DNA from: CAVWDU01 sp963753815
GTDB taxonomy: Bacteria; Pseudomonadota; Gammaproteobacteria; Pseudomonadales; Halieaceae
NCBI GenBank assembly: GCA_963753815.1
Contig: CAVWDU010000003.1
Coordinates: 434,001 to 498,000, forward strand
Length of the DNA: 64,000 nucleotides
Direction of reading: 5' to 3'
This document shows, piece by piece, positions 9,262 through 19,011 of this stretch. Position 1 is the first letter of the stretch, and the number at the start of each line of letters is the position of its first letter. The position numbers were made by a program, and so were the translations under genes. The notes under the pieces were generated by a model. That model had not been told where the DNA came from and did not search any database. It worked only from the letters and a program-made list of their open reading frames with translations.

Positions 9262-9679
9262 TGCGCAGGCTCCTCTGCGTGCATGGCTAGTGGTGTGCGT
9301 CCGTCTGACGCTCCGGCTATGAAGACCGAACCCCCGTAACTATAAAGTGTTGTGTACTTCGAATGCAACAAATGAGCACTCGCATAGCCTCTACGACTAT
9401 TTATATCCAATGTTTTCTGAGAGTTAGCTGCCAAAAAATCAAGTATTCGAAGTCATAACATACCGGAGTGGAAGCGGGCGGGGCCTCCAATCATCTCCGT
9501 GCCTGGAGGGTTCGTCACAGCGACAGGACGGTGTCCCGGACCGGAGTCTTGCAACGCCCGTCCGGCCCTATCGTGCGGCCGTCGGACACCGCCCCATCAA
9601 CAAGGCGTTCCTGGCGCCCTCGTTGCTTGTCGGCGCGAACCGGCGAGGGTTGATTCTCCCGACGGCAGTGGGTTTGGTT
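9262..9679. promoter_or_regulatory. 418-bp leader of the TonB receptor gene
   Basis: This gap holds no convincing gene. The receptor-proximal half is AT-rich against a GC-rich background. On the minus strand a TTGCAT and a TTTATAGTT stretch about 17-19 bases apart (around 9339-9373) are a plausible sigma-70 promoter. ACTTCGAA near 9357 and its reverse complement TTCGAAGT near 9445 form a widely spaced inverted repeat that could bind a regulator. The distal half (9460-9679) is GC-rich and shows nothing recognisable. Confidence 0.4.
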
Positions 9680-10087
9680 TCAACGCCAGGCCCCCAGAAT
9701 GGCGCCCATGAGCGCCATGAAGACGACCATGTAACCGGCATCGATAAGCCACAACGCAAAGGGCTTGCGGCCGAAGAGGTAGGTGATGCCGTAGCTGGCC
9801 GCAATCAGGGTGACACCGAGGAGACCACCCGCAGCCAGGCCAGAGGCCAGGTCGGGGGACGGGTGCAACTGCAACAGCAGGGCCAGGCCAGTGGCCATCA
9901 CCAGGGTGAGGAGGAACGCACCACCGAAAATCAGGGGCATGTTGCCACCCTGGATGGCCTCGTCGCTGAGCCCCTCAAGACGCTGCCAGGTCTTACCAAA
10001 CAAGGGCCCGTACCAGATACCCCCGAGCACGAAAGCCGAAACCGCGCTCACCAGGACCGCGAGCCAGTTGATCGATGCCAGGTCCAT
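9680..10087 (-). CDS. DUF1761-like small membrane protein
   Basis: A 135-residue protein with about four membrane segments: INWLAVLVSAVSAFVLGGIWYG, a central pair beginning LIFGGAFLLTLVMATGLALLL, and a C-terminal LWLIDAGYMVVFMALMGAILG. The motif GGIWYGPLFGKTW near residues 22-34 is characteristic of DUF1761. Function is unknown. The start is supported by AGGAG seven bases before the ATG. It lies 61 bases downstream of the ChaN-like gene on the same strand, so a shared transcript is possible. Confidence 0.8.
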   Translation of the reverse strand: MDLASINWLAVLVSAVSAFVLGGIWYGPLFGKTWQRLEGLSDEAIQGGNMPLIFGGAFLLTLVMATGLALLLQLHPSPDLASGLAAGGLLGVTLIAASYGITYLFGRKPFALWLIDAGYMVVFMALMGAILGAWR

Positions 10088-10148
10088 CGCAATACTCCTG
10101 CGCCATGTGACACTTCAAGCATAGACCACTGGCGTCACAAGGAGTCAC

Positions 10149-10961
10149 TCACCGGGCGCCCGGCATGGCAAAACCGGCGCAGGGATCGTCCCTTTCGGTG
10201 GGTTCGGCCACCCGCCAGGAATCGTAGGGCGATGCGCCTTCGGGCTCATCTTCCAACTGACCGAGACTGACGACCCTGACCGCAGGTGCAGCGCGCTGCA
10301 GCGCTGCCGGCATGCCCCAGTCGGTTCGTGCATGGCCGCTGCCGGTTATGACGACCACCGGGCCACCCGTCTCCTCCAGCGCCTGCAGCGTGGTGCGGGC
10401 GAAGGAGGCGTCGCGCAGGCGCTGGGCCTCGACCATACCCGGCAGCAGTGATGCAGGCAGCATGTTGCAATGCACCGCCTGCTGGTGCGCCTCACGTGCC
10501 TGCTGCTCCTGTTCAGGCAGGGGTTCCAAAAGTCCATAGCCCGCGGCGGCATCACCGAATATGCCGGCCGCGCCCTCGGTAACCGCGCGGCTGACCGTGT
10601 CGCGTGGCAGTGCCATGCCGTACACGGGTGTGTCGCCAACGGCTTCGAATACCGGCTGATACAACACCCAGTCGGGCCAGCCACTGTTGTCCCAGTCGAG
10701 GGTATCGCGCAGGCCCTCGCCCCGGTCCGGGCTGCTGTTAGTGGCCACTGCCTGAACCGGAGACAGCATTTCGAACACGACCGCGGCCGGCGCCAATTCG
10801 CCGATGATCCGCGCCTGGGTGCGGTGGTGTTCCGGGTTATCGTGTACCTCACCGAGAATGACGATGTCGGCCTCGGGGAGTGCAAACTTTTCCTCCACGG
10901 CATCGCGGCCGGCGCAGGCGGCCAGCAGGAGGAGAACAGGCAGCAAGCGCAAACTCAACAT
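10149..10961 (-). CDS. ChaN-like lipoprotein (haem-binding uptake family)
   Basis: About 270 residues from the ATG at 10961; a TTG at 10973 in frame would add four residues. The N-terminus MLSLRLLPVLLLLAAC has a lipobox with the lipidated Cys at residue 16. The family signature DIVILGEVHDNPEHH is at residues about 31-45, and VVVITGSGHARTDWGMP lies near the C-terminus. ChaN of Campylobacter binds haem as a dimer and is linked to iron uptake; related proteins are called EreA/ChaN-like. The gene diverges from the ABC transporter operon. Its exact role here is not shown. Confidence 0.82.
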   Translation of the reverse strand: MLSLRLLPVLLLLAACAGRDAVEEKFALPEADIVILGEVHDNPEHHRTQARIIGELAPAAVVFEMLSPVQAVATNSSPDRGEGLRDTLDWDNSGWPDWVLYQPVFEAVGDTPVYGMALPRDTVSRAVTEGAAGIFGDAAAGYGLLEPLPEQEQQAREAHQQAVHCNMLPASLLPGMVEAQRLRDASFARTTLQALEETGGPVVVITGSGHARTDWGMPAALQRAAPAVRVVSLGQLEDEPEGASPYDSWRVAEPTERDDPCAGFAMPGAR

Positions 10962-11284
10962 CGCCTGCACCAATTCGGGATCGCCTGGCGACGCGCGTTC
11001 CCGATGCTGAATCTCTCGGTGTTCATGTCGCCCGTTTCTGCCAACGTTGTCGGCAGCGCTGCGGAAAGCGCGTTATAACCTGTCATGAACGACAAACCTC
11101 TCCAGTATCGGTGGAGTTCTTGTATACGCGCCCACGCCCAGGCGGTTTAGACGGCACCTGGCTGCGGCCGAAGCTGGACGCCAGTAGGACAGCGATGAAG
11201 GCGCAACCAATGCCGCGGTCTGCAGCCTTTCAGCCCACTATCGTTATGTTACGCTTCACTGCGCTGATAGATCGAGGAAAGCAG
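10962..11284. promoter_or_regulatory. Divergent intergenic region between the ChaN-like gene and the ABC operon
   Basis: The 323 bases separate two divergent transcription units and must hold both promoters, but I see no clear -35/-10 pair. Visible structure is limited to the palindrome CAACGTTG near 11040 and a short hairpin CTCCA/TGGAG near 11099-11116. The frame of the ATPase gene remains open upstream into this region, but the upstream residues do not resemble an ABC domain. Confidence 0.35.
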
Positions 11285-11953
11285 GTGCTCACTGCAACAG
11301 ACCTGAGTTACCGGTATCGGGAGGGTGGGCATGACCATGTGCTCTTCGAGGACGTGAACCTCTCCCTTGCCGGCGGCGAACGTGTGGCGCTGCTCGGCGC
11401 CAGCGGTTGCGGCAAATCGACCCTGCTCAACCTGCTCGGCACTATCGATACGCCGCACAGCGGCAGCATCCGCATCGGCGCCGAGAACGTTGCCGGGCTG
11501 GCGGAGCCCGCACGAACCCTGTTCCGGCGCCGGCATCTCGGCTTTGTCTACCAGCGCTTCCTGCTGGTACCCACGCTGACGGTGGCAGAAAACGTGCGCC
11601 TGCCGCTGGACCTGCTGGGCACCCCCGGTGACGAGGCGAACATCCGCGTGCAGCAGGGCCTCGCGGCGGTCGGCCTGGCGAACCGGGCCGAGAGTTTCCC
11701 GGACAGGCTCTCCGGAGGTGAGCAGCAGCGGGTGGCAATCGCCAGGGCCCTGGTCCACGACCCGATGCTGGTCCTGGCCGACGAGCCCACCGGTAGCCTC
11801 GACCCCACCACGGCCGACAGCGTACTCGACCTGCTCCTTGCACAGGCAGCCCAACACGACGGCGCGTTGCTGCTGGTCACGCACAGCGATGCGATCGCGG
11901 CGCGGGCGGACCGGGTGCTGCGCTTCGAGCGGGGGCACATCGTCGAGCTATGA
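11285..11953 (+). CDS. ABC transporter ATP-binding protein, LolD/MacB-like
   Basis: A 222-residue ATPase. I chose the GTG at 11285 because GAGGAAAG ends a few bases before it and the product then has the usual 220-230 residue length; longer in-frame starts add non-homologous residues. Walker A GASGCGKST is at residues 38-46, the signature LSGGEQQR near 141, and Walker B LVLADEPTG follows. It energises the FtsX-type permease encoded next, whose ATG overlaps this stop by 4 bases. LolD-like ATPases of this sort serve lipoprotein or envelope transport; substrate unknown. Confidence 0.92.
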   Translation: MLTATDLSYRYREGGHDHVLFEDVNLSLAGGERVALLGASGCGKSTLLNLLGTIDTPHSGSIRIGAENVAGLAEPARTLFRRRHLGFVYQRFLLVPTLTVAENVRLPLDLLGTPGDEANIRVQQGLAAVGLANRAESFPDRLSGGEQQRVAIARALVHDPMLVLADEPTGSLDPTTADSVLDLLLAQAAQHDGALLLVTHSDAIAARADRVLRFERGHIVEL

Positions 11954-14448
11954 ATGCGAGCCGGCTGCCGCTGCGGGCGAGCGTTCGTTTTTACCGGCAG
12001 CACCCGCTGCAACTTGCGCTGACCCTGCTCGGCATCGCCCTCGGCGCGGCGGTCATCGTCGCGGTCGCACTGGCGACGCGGGCTGCCGCCGTCTCTTTCG
12101 ACCGCTCCCTGGAAGCGCTCGCGGGGCCCATGACCCACGAACTGCGCGCGCGCGACGGCGCCCTGGACGAGGACCTTTACCGGGAACTGCGCGTGGAACG
12201 CGGACTGCGCCTGGCGCTCCCCCTGATCCGGGTCCGACTCACCCTCGACGACGCAGAGGTCGAACTCGTCGGCAGCGACCCGCTCGCCCTCCTCGGCAGC
12301 GACCAGGCACCGGGGGCCGTGGGCGAGAATCTTGCCACCCTGTTGACGAGTGCAGATACCGTACTCGCCTCGTCAGCGCTGGCGCAGGAACTGGGAATCA
12401 CGACGGGGGCGACGCTGGCAGCGCGCCTGGGTGAAGGCACGATACCCCTGCGGGTCATCGCCGTCTGGGAGGCCGCCGCGGGCGACTGGCTCGGGGATGT
12501 GCTGCTCGCGGATATCGCCACGGTCCAGCACCTCTCCGGTCGCCGCGGCGAGCTGGACAGCATCCAGCTCAAGCTCACGGTGGAAGAGGCAGAGGCGCTG
12601 CGCCCGACCCTCGGGGCGGATGTCGAACTGCGCGCCTATGACGATCAGCGCAGCACCTTCAACGACATGACCCGCGCCTTCCGAACCAACCTCACCGCCA
12701 TGAGCCTGCTGGCCGTGCTGGTCGGCGCCTTCCTCGTCTACAACGCCATGACCTTTGCCGTGGTGCAACGGGCGCAGACCTTCGCCGTCCTGCGCATGCT
12801 CGGTACCACCCCCGGCCAACTCTTCACCCGCCTGCTGCTGGAGGCTGCCGTGCTCGGTCTCATCGGTGGCGCGCTGGGACTCCTGCTGGGTCTCGCCCTC
12901 GGTCAATCGCTGCTCTTCCTCGTGGCGAGGACAGTGTCGGACCTCTATGTCACCATCGAGGCCACCCGCCCGGACCTGGCGCCGGGGCAGCTGCTGGCGG
13001 CGCTCGCCGTTACGATGGGGGCGGTCCTGCTGGCCACACTCGCACCGGCCCGGGATGCTGCGCACACCGCTCCGGTGTCGCTCGAGCGTGAATCCACCGG
13101 GCAGGAGGAACACGGCAGTTTCCGGCTCCTACTCGTCGGCCTGGGACTGACGCTCGCCTGCCCGCTGCTTATTGCCGGGTCGGGAGATTCCCTGGTTGCC
13201 GGTTTCGCAGCCCTGTCGCTGCTCATCGCGGGTTATGCCCTGCTCTGCCCGTTCCTGCTGCGTCAGATGCTGGCCGGCGTGGTGCGCGGCGCATCGGGCC
13301 TGGGCGGCACTCAACTGCAACTGGCGTTGCGCGGCGTGCAGAGCTCACTGCCGCGCACCGCACCGGCGCTGATCGCGCTCGCCGTTGCCGTGTCGGCCAC
13401 CGTCGGCGTTGCCATCATGATCGGCTCCTTCCGCGCCAGCGTGGAGAGTTGGCTGGGCGACACCCTGCAGGGTGATCTCTACGTCTACCTCGACGCCGAG
13501 GGCGAGCGCCTCGACCCGGCCTGGGAGTCGCGCCTGGAGCGCCTGTCGGGGGTGCAAGCCGTGTCCGCCGCCAGGCAGCGGAGGCTCTACATTGACGACG
13601 AGCTGCTGCGTGTGCTCGTGCTCGACGAGACCAGTGCGGGTGCGCGACAGTTCGAGATGCTCGCCGGGCCCGCGGATGCACACCGGCGCCTGTTGCAGGA
13701 AGGCAACGGCCTGCTGATCTCGGAACCCCTGGCCACCAGGCGCCGGCTCGGCGTCGGCGCGACGATGACCGTGAACAGCCCGACCGGCGCGGTCGACCTG
13801 CCGGTGCGAGGAATCTACCGCGATTACGCCAGTTCCTATGGCGCCGTGGTCATGCCGCTTGCGGTTTACGCCGCGCACTGGCAGGATCGCGGCCTGTCCT
13901 CGCTGGCCCTGACGCTCGCCGCCGACGCCGATGCCGACGCGCTGCGACGGCAAATCCAGGCCCTGGGTGTCGCGGACGGGCTCGAGCTTGAGATAGTCTC
14001 CAACCGCGCGATCAGCGAGCGCTCCCTGGCCATCTTCGACCGGACCTTCGTCATCACCGACGTGCTGCGCGCACTGGTCATCATCGTCGCCTTCGTGGGT
14101 ATCGTCAGCGCGCTGATGGCACTCTTCCTCGAACGCCGCCGCGACTTTGCCGTGCTGCGCGCCACGGGCGTCACGCCGCGGCAGCTACAGGGCCTGGTTC
14201 TCGCCCAGGCAGCGACCGGCGGCCTGCTCGCGGGCCTGCTCGCCCTCCCTCTCGGTGGCGCCATGTCGCTGCTGCTCATCGACGTCATCAACCGGCGTTC
14301 CTTCGGCTGGACCATGAACACCGAGTTCGACGGGTCCGTCGCGCTCGAAGCGCTGCTGCTTGCGGTGACAGCGGCAGCGCTGGCCGCACTCTGGCCAGCC
14401 CGGCGTCTCGCCGGCGGTGATCTGCGCGACGCGCTGTACGCACCATGA
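11950..14448 (+). CDS. FtsX-like ABC transporter permease
   Basis: An 832-residue permease with an N-terminal membrane anchor (LALTLLGIALGAAVIVAVALATRAAAV), a periplasmic region, a first FtsX module around residues 240-380 (AMSLLAVLVGAFLVYNAMTFAVVQRAQTF), and a second half with another anchor and FtsX module ending near residue 830 (RDFAVLRATGVTPRQLQG). It overlaps the ATPase gene by 4 bases and the next gene by 4 bases, so the three form a tightly coupled operon. In the AttEFGH-type arrangement two permeases and an AttH-like protein go with a LolD-like ATPase; here one double-module permease could replace both. Confidence 0.9.
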   Translation: MNASRLPLRASVRFYRQHPLQLALTLLGIALGAAVIVAVALATRAAAVSFDRSLEALAGPMTHELRARDGALDEDLYRELRVERGLRLALPLIRVRLTLDDAEVELVGSDPLALLGSDQAPGAVGENLATLLTSADTVLASSALAQELGITTGATLAARLGEGTIPLRVIAVWEAAAGDWLGDVLLADIATVQHLSGRRGELDSIQLKLTVEEAEALRPTLGADVELRAYDDQRSTFNDMTRAFRTNLTAMSLLAVLVGAFLVYNAMTFAVVQRAQTFAVLRMLGTTPGQLFTRLLLEAAVLGLIGGALGLLLGLALGQSLLFLVARTVSDLYVTIEATRPDLAPGQLLAALAVTMGAVLLATLAPARDAAHTAPVSLERESTGQEEHGSFRLLLVGLGLTLACPLLIAGSGDSLVAGFAALSLLIAGYALLCPFLLRQMLAGVVRGASGLGGTQLQLALRGVQSSLPRTAPALIALAVAVSATVGVAIMIGSFRASVESWLGDTLQGDLYVYLDAEGERLDPAWESRLERLSGVQAVSAARQRRLYIDDELLRVLVLDETSAGARQFEMLAGPADAHRRLLQEGNGLLISEPLATRRRLGVGATMTVNSPTGAVDLPVRGIYRDYASSYGAVVMPLAVYAAHWQDRGLSSLALTLAADADADALRRQIQALGVADGLELEIVSNRAISERSLAIFDRTFVITDVLRALVIIVAFVGIVSALMALFLERRRDFAVLRATGVTPRQLQGLVLAQAATGGLLAGLLALPLGGAMSLLLIDVINRRSFGWTMNTEFDGSVALEALLLAVTAAALAALWPARRLAGGDLRDALYAP

Positions 14449-15554
14449 TCCGTCGTCTCGCCTGTCTCCTGCTCCTGTGCTGTACCGGCTGTGATCGCGA
14501 GGCGCCCACCGGTATCGACGTGGCCAGCGCCCTGGGGGGTAAAGCCGAGAGCGGCTTTGCAAGAGCAACAGCGCGCCGTGACTTCCGCTTTCCGGCAGAT
14601 CATAACGCCCACCCCGCATTCCGCAACGAGTGGTGGTACGCCACCGGTCATCTGCAGACACCGGAGGGCAAACGCTTCGGTTACCAGGTGACCTTTTTTC
14701 GCATCGCGCTTGTGCCCACGGCAGCGGAGCAGCATTCGGCCTGGGCGACGCGGCAGCTGTGGATGGCGCATGCGGCGCTCACGGACATCGGCGCGGCTGA
14801 TCACCGGCACGCGCAGCGTCTTGCGCGAGAGGCCCTCGGTCTCGCCGGTCAGCAGAGCGAACCGTTCCGGCTCTGGCTCGAGGACTGGTCTATCGAGGGC
14901 GGCGCCGGCGGCGCCTTCCCCTGGCAGGTACAGGTCAAAGATGATGCGTTTGAATTGGCGCTCACTCTGGAACCGCAACGCAAACCGGTGCTGCAGGGCG
15001 TGGAGGGACTGAGCCAGAAAAGTGCCGAGCCCGGCAACGCCTCTTACTATTACTCGATCACGCGACTGGCCACAACCGGGGCAATCACGCTCGGCGGGAA
15101 AACCATGACCACCACCGGCACCTCCTGGCTGGACCGGGAATGGAGCACCAGCGCCCTCGGTGACAATCAATCGGGCTGGGACTGGTTTTCCCTGCAGTTG
15201 AATAGCGGAGTCGACCTGATGCTCTACCGGCTGCGGGACAAAACCGGCGCCACCGATCCGCACAGCGCCGGCAGCTTTGTCGACGGCGACGACCGTCAAC
15301 TTGCCCTCGAGGCGAACGATTTCGAACTCGAAGCCATCCGCTGGTGGGAATCACCCGCCGGTGCGCGCTACCCGGTGGCCTGGCGGCTGAGCGTTCCCGG
15401 CGCGGGGCTGGACCTGCGCGTCGAGGCCCTGGTCGACGACCAGGAGATGCTCACGGGGGTGCGCTACTGGGAGGGCGCCGTCGACGTCTGGTCCGCCACG
15501 TCCGGTGAACGCCTTGGCCAGGGCTATCTCGAAATGACGGGTTACGGATCCTGA
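14445..15554 (+). CDS. AttH/CrtC-like lipocalin-fold lipoprotein
   Basis: A 369-residue protein with a lipoprotein-type N-terminus (MIRRLACLLLLCCTGC; Cys16 as the likely lipid site, although the -3 residue is Cys rather than Leu). The motif NEWWYATGHL near residue 63, GYQVTFFR near residue 85 and SWLDREWSTSAL near residue 227 are typical of the AttH / carotenoid 1,2-hydratase-like superfamily, often annotated as predicted secreted hydrolase. Carotenoid hydration is unlikely because no carotenoid genes are nearby. Coupling to the ABC transporter genes suggests a role in envelope lipid or lipoprotein handling, which is inference. Confidence 0.85.
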   Translation: MIRRLACLLLLCCTGCDREAPTGIDVASALGGKAESGFARATARRDFRFPADHNAHPAFRNEWWYATGHLQTPEGKRFGYQVTFFRIALVPTAAEQHSAWATRQLWMAHAALTDIGAADHRHAQRLAREALGLAGQQSEPFRLWLEDWSIEGGAGGAFPWQVQVKDDAFELALTLEPQRKPVLQGVEGLSQKSAEPGNASYYYSITRLATTGAITLGGKTMTTTGTSWLDREWSTSALGDNQSGWDWFSLQLNSGVDLMLYRLRDKTGATDPHSAGSFVDGDDRQLALEANDFELEAIRWWESPAGARYPVAWRLSVPGAGLDLRVEALVDDQEMLTGVRYWEGAVDVWSATSGERLGQGYLEMTGYGS

Positions 15555-15676
15555 ACCGCGGCCAGTTACAAATTTCACTTCGACAGACCACCAGCCCGGC
15601 TACGTCACCGGTTCTCTGCTGTGGCCGCCTTCGGTTCGCGCCTATACTGCAATCACAGACAGAGGAGACAGCAAGC

Positions 15677-16831
15677 ATGGCCAACGCAAGCGACCAGATC
15701 CTGACCACTCATACCGGCAGCCTGCCCCGGCCCGATGACCTGATTCAGATCATGTGGGCTGTCGGGGACGATATTCCGGTTGACCAGGACGCCCTGTCCG
15801 ACCGTGTCCGTCGGGCGGTTGCGGAGGTGGTAAACAGGCAGGTGGATGCGGGGGTATCCGTGATCAACGATGGGGAGATGTCCAAGCCCAGCTACGCCAC
15901 CTACGTCAAGGATCGCCTGGAGGGATTCAATGGCGAGTCCATGCAGAGCTATCACTTCGCGGACCTGGTGGATTTCCCGCGCAGTGCCGATCTGGTCGCT
16001 GCCAATCCGGGGCGTCGCAAGCGCACCGCACCCGCGTGCACAGGGCCCATCGGCGTAAAAGACCCCGAGGCGGCCCGGCTGGACATGGTCAACCTGTCCG
16101 CTGCCGCGGCGGAGCGAGGCCACGGGGCGACCTTCTCCAGCGCTGCCTCACCCGGCGTGGTATCGCTGTTTTTCGGCAACGAGTACTACCCCTCCGACGA
16201 GGAGTACGTTTTTGCCATTGCCGAGGCGATGCGGCATGAATACGAAGCCATTGCCGCTGCGGGCGCGACCGTGCAACTGGACTGCCCCGACCTGGCGATG
16301 GGTCGTCACTCCGCCTACGCCGACATGGACCTGGACCAGTTTCGCAGCCGCGCCCGGATGAACATCGAGGCGCTCAATCACGCCGTTCGCAATATTCCTG
16401 CCGAGCAGCTGCGCATGCACCTGTGCTGGGGAAACTACCCGGGGCCGCATCATTGCGATATCGCCATTACCGAAATCATCGACCTTGTCTGGGGCGCCAA
16501 GCCACAGACGGTGCTGTTCGAGGCGGCTAATCCGCGCCACGCCCACGAGTGGGAGGTGTTCAGGTCAACGCCGGTGCCGGATGACAAGATCCTGTGCCCG
16601 GGTGTGATCGAGCCCCAGTCAAATTACATCGAGCACCCGGAGTTGGTTGCACAACGAATCCAGCGCTACGCCGACCTGGTCGGTCGGGAACGCGTAATGG
16701 CCGGTGTGGACTGCGGGTTCAGCATCCACGTGGGCATGCAGGGGATCGATCCCGACGTGGCCTGGGCAAAGCTGAAGGCGCTGTCGGAGGGTGCCGCGAT
16801 CGCCACCGATCGCCTGTGGCGCAAGGGTTGA
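15677..16831 (+). CDS. Cobalamin-independent methionine synthase-like protein (MetE C-terminal domain type)
   Basis: A 384-residue TIM-barrel protein opening with TTHTGSLPRP, the usual start of stand-alone MetE-like proteins. Zinc ligands of the family are visible: His248 and Cys250 (HLC) and Cys346 (GVDCGFS), with a conserved Glu in LFEAANPRHAHEWE. It lacks the folate-binding N-terminal domain of true MetE, so it probably transfers a methyl or other alkyl group to or from a thiol in some small-molecule pathway. GAGGAG precedes the ATG. It is followed 57 bases later by a methyltransferase gene, hinting at a shared methyl-group pathway. Confidence 0.88.
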   Translation: MANASDQILTTHTGSLPRPDDLIQIMWAVGDDIPVDQDALSDRVRRAVAEVVNRQVDAGVSVINDGEMSKPSYATYVKDRLEGFNGESMQSYHFADLVDFPRSADLVAANPGRRKRTAPACTGPIGVKDPEAARLDMVNLSAAAAERGHGATFSSAASPGVVSLFFGNEYYPSDEEYVFAIAEAMRHEYEAIAAAGATVQLDCPDLAMGRHSAYADMDLDQFRSRARMNIEALNHAVRNIPAEQLRMHLCWGNYPGPHHCDIAITEIIDLVWGAKPQTVLFEAANPRHAHEWEVFRSTPVPDDKILCPGVIEPQSNYIEHPELVAQRIQRYADLVGRERVMAGVDCGFSIHVGMQGIDPDVAWAKLKALSEGAAIATDRLWRKG

Positions 16832-16888
16832 GCCTTATCGGCCCACCGATAGTCACCTTGCAACATTTCACCCTGGAGTCATAAGCGC

Positions 16889-17918
16889 ATGCCACAAAAC
16901 CTCGACCCTTCCTACATCATGCAGACTATCACCGGCTTCTGGTTCTCGAAAGTCCTGCTCACCGCGGTCGAGTTCGACCTGTTCTCGACCCTCGGGGACG
17001 GAGCGATGACCGCAGACGAACTCGCCGCCAGGGTCGGGATCAGCGAACGCGGTCGCTTCGACTTTTTCGACGCACTGGTTGCCCTGGGGTTCCTCGACCG
17101 GGACGGCGACGGGCCCGATGCACGGTACCGCAATACGGAGGAAACCGCGGCCTTCCTCTCGCGGCACTCGCAGCAATACATCGGCGGCATGGCCAACATG
17201 ATGAACGAGCGCCTGTACGGTTTCTGGGGTGATCTGGGTGCGGCGCTGCGCACCGGGCAGCCCCAGAACGAGATCAAGCACAACGGCAAGCCGATGTTCG
17301 AGGAGGTCTACGCCGAACCGGGGCGCCTCGGGCACCTTTCTCAGCGCGATGAGCGGCATCCAGGCCGGCAACATCAACCTGCTCGCCGACACCTTCGACT
17401 TCTCGAGGTACCGGACCGTCGCCGATATCGGCGGTGCACTCGGCCTGCTCTCGCGGATCCTCGCCCGCCACCACCCCCACCTCACGTTCAAGACCTTCGA
17501 CCTGCCGGTGGTCGCCCCCCATGCCCGGGAGCAGATCGATGCCGAGGGACTCGGAGACCGCATCGACGTGGTCTCCGGCGACTTCTTCGTCGACGACCTG
17601 CCCGGGGCCGACGTCATCACCATGGGCAACATCCTCCACGACTGGGATGAAGAACAGAAGCAAATGCTTATCGCGAAGGCCTTTGCCGCACTGCCCGAGG
17701 GCGGCGCCTTCATTGCCGTCGAGAACGTCATCGACGACGCCCGGCGCGAAAACGTATTCGGGCTACTGATGTCGCTCAACATGCTGATCGAGATCGGCGA
17801 CGCCTCCGACTATACCGGCGCCCAGTTCCGAGACTGGTGCACCGAGGCGGGGTTTACCCACTGCGAAGTACTCATGCCCCTCGCCGGCCCGACCAGCGCG
17901 GCGATCGCGTACAAGTAG
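16889..17918 (+). pseudogene. SAM-dependent O-methyltransferase broken by a +1 frameshift
   Basis: The 5' part (16889 to about 17330) encodes a winged-helix dimerisation domain (FWFSKVLLTAVEFDLFSTL, then VGISERGRFDFFDALVALGFL). After about 17331-17336 the same protein continues in the +1 frame: TFLSAMSGIQAGN, the SAM-binding VADIGGALGLLSRIL, and MGNILHDWDEEQ, to the stop at 17918. The expected join is ...GRLG-TFLSAMSG; one extra base in the CTCGGGCACC stretch explains the shift. Uninterrupted, it would be about 343 residues, normal for plant-type O-methyltransferases. Either a real inactivation or a sequencing error; the reading frame is otherwise well conserved on both sides. Confidence 0.85.
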
Positions 17919-17922
17919 TTGC

Positions 17923-19011
17923 TCACCCTATCGCGCGTGACAGCCCGAGAAATTCGCAGTCGACCCGAGGGGCGCCCCCTGTCGCGAGGTCCACGAGCAA
18001 TTCTCCCAGCGCCGAAGCAAACTTGAAGCCATGGCCGGAAAGGCCGGCCGCGAAGGCGACATTATCACTGCCCGGGTAGCGATCGACGAAAAAGTGCTGA
18101 TCCGGTGTGCGCGTGTAGAAACAGATCTGGTGATCCATTCGCTCGAGGCTCACCCCGGGCAGGTGGTCGCGCACGAAGGCCTCGATACGTTGGTCATCGT
18201 CAGGCGCGGACGAGCGTTCGGCAGAAAGCGGGTCGCTCACCTTTTCACCGCCTGTGTGTTCGGCGAGCTTCAGGCGACCCTCCTGCACGGGGAAGCCGTA
18301 AAACTGCCCGTGGGGCAGATCGAAGAAAAACCCGGTGGCGTATCGGGTGTCATCGCAACGGAACCAGTGCAGGTGTTTGCGGTACACCGTCAGCGGTAGT
18401 TCGAGCGCGGGGAGTAATTGCCCGTTCCACGGTCCTCCTGCAATGACCAGCGCGCCGGCGCTGTAACTGCCTTTGTCCGTGGTTACTGTGACTCCCTGCC
18501 CATTCACCGACCATCCGGTGACCGCTTCGCCCCAGCGATGGCTTGCTCCCGCGGCAACGGCCTGGTCGAGGTGGGCCAGCACACAGCGCTCCACGGGAAG
18601 CCAGCCCGCCTCGGCTTCGCGCAGCACCGTGTAACCCGGCGGGGGTGCGAAGTGCGCTACCGTGCCGGGGTCCACCACGTCGATGTCCAACTGGTGCAAT
18701 TTCGCCGAAGCCAACACACCCTCGACTATCTCCCCACCGTCCGGCCCGAAATAAATCAGGCCGCTGCGGTGGAGCAAGTGGGGATCCAGTGCGTCCCAGA
18801 GTTCATAACTGCGCTTGAGCAGCGGGACATAGTTGGCATGCTCGAAGTAGGACAGCCGGATGAGACGGGACTCCCCGTGGGAACTGCCACGGTCATGGGC
18901 CGGCGGGAACCGATCGATACCGAGACAGCTCAGCCCGCGCTGCGCGGCGTGGTAAAGGGCTGCGCTACCGACTCCGCCTGTTCCGAGTACTATGAGATCG
19001 TGATGGTTCAT
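17923..19011 (-). CDS. Monomeric sarcosine oxidase / N-methyltryptophan oxidase-like flavoprotein
   Basis: A 362-residue FAD enzyme. The Rossmann motif GTGGVGSA is at residues 10-17, followed by GIDRFPPAHDRGSSHGESRLIR, the family's hallmark with the conserved SSHG. Near residue 298, QICFYTRTPD places a Cys where monomeric sarcosine oxidase attaches FAD covalently, and GLSGHGFKF follows. It oxidises secondary amino acids such as sarcosine or N-methyl amino acids to an aldehyde plus hydrogen peroxide. Substrate choice cannot be read. It converges with the methyltransferase remnant (4-base gap). Confidence 0.9.
   Translation of the reverse strand: MNHHDLIVLGTGGVGSAALYHAAQRGLSCLGIDRFPPAHDRGSSHGESRLIRLSYFEHANYVPLLKRSYELWDALDPHLLHRSGLIYFGPDGGEIVEGVLASAKLHQLDIDVVDPGTVAHFAPPPGYTVLREAEAGWLPVERCVLAHLDQAVAAGASHRWGEAVTGWSVNGQGVTVTTDKGSYSAGALVIAGGPWNGQLLPALELPLTVYRKHLHWFRCDDTRYATGFFFDLPHGQFYGFPVQEGRLKLAEHTGGEKVSDPLSAERSSAPDDDQRIEAFVRDHLPGVSLERMDHQICFYTRTPDQHFFVDRYPGSDNVAFAAGLSGHGFKFASALGELLVDLATGGAPRVDCEFLGLSRAIG

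Noticed and set aside
10880..11284. N-terminal extension of the LolD-like ATPase
   Set aside because: Upstream residues are not ABC-like, and a ribosome site precedes the GTG at 11285.
13866..15299. A 477-codon minus-strand frame across the permease end and the AttH-like gene
   Set aside because: Long only because of GC-rich third positions; both plus-strand genes have clear homology and overlap each other by 4 bases.
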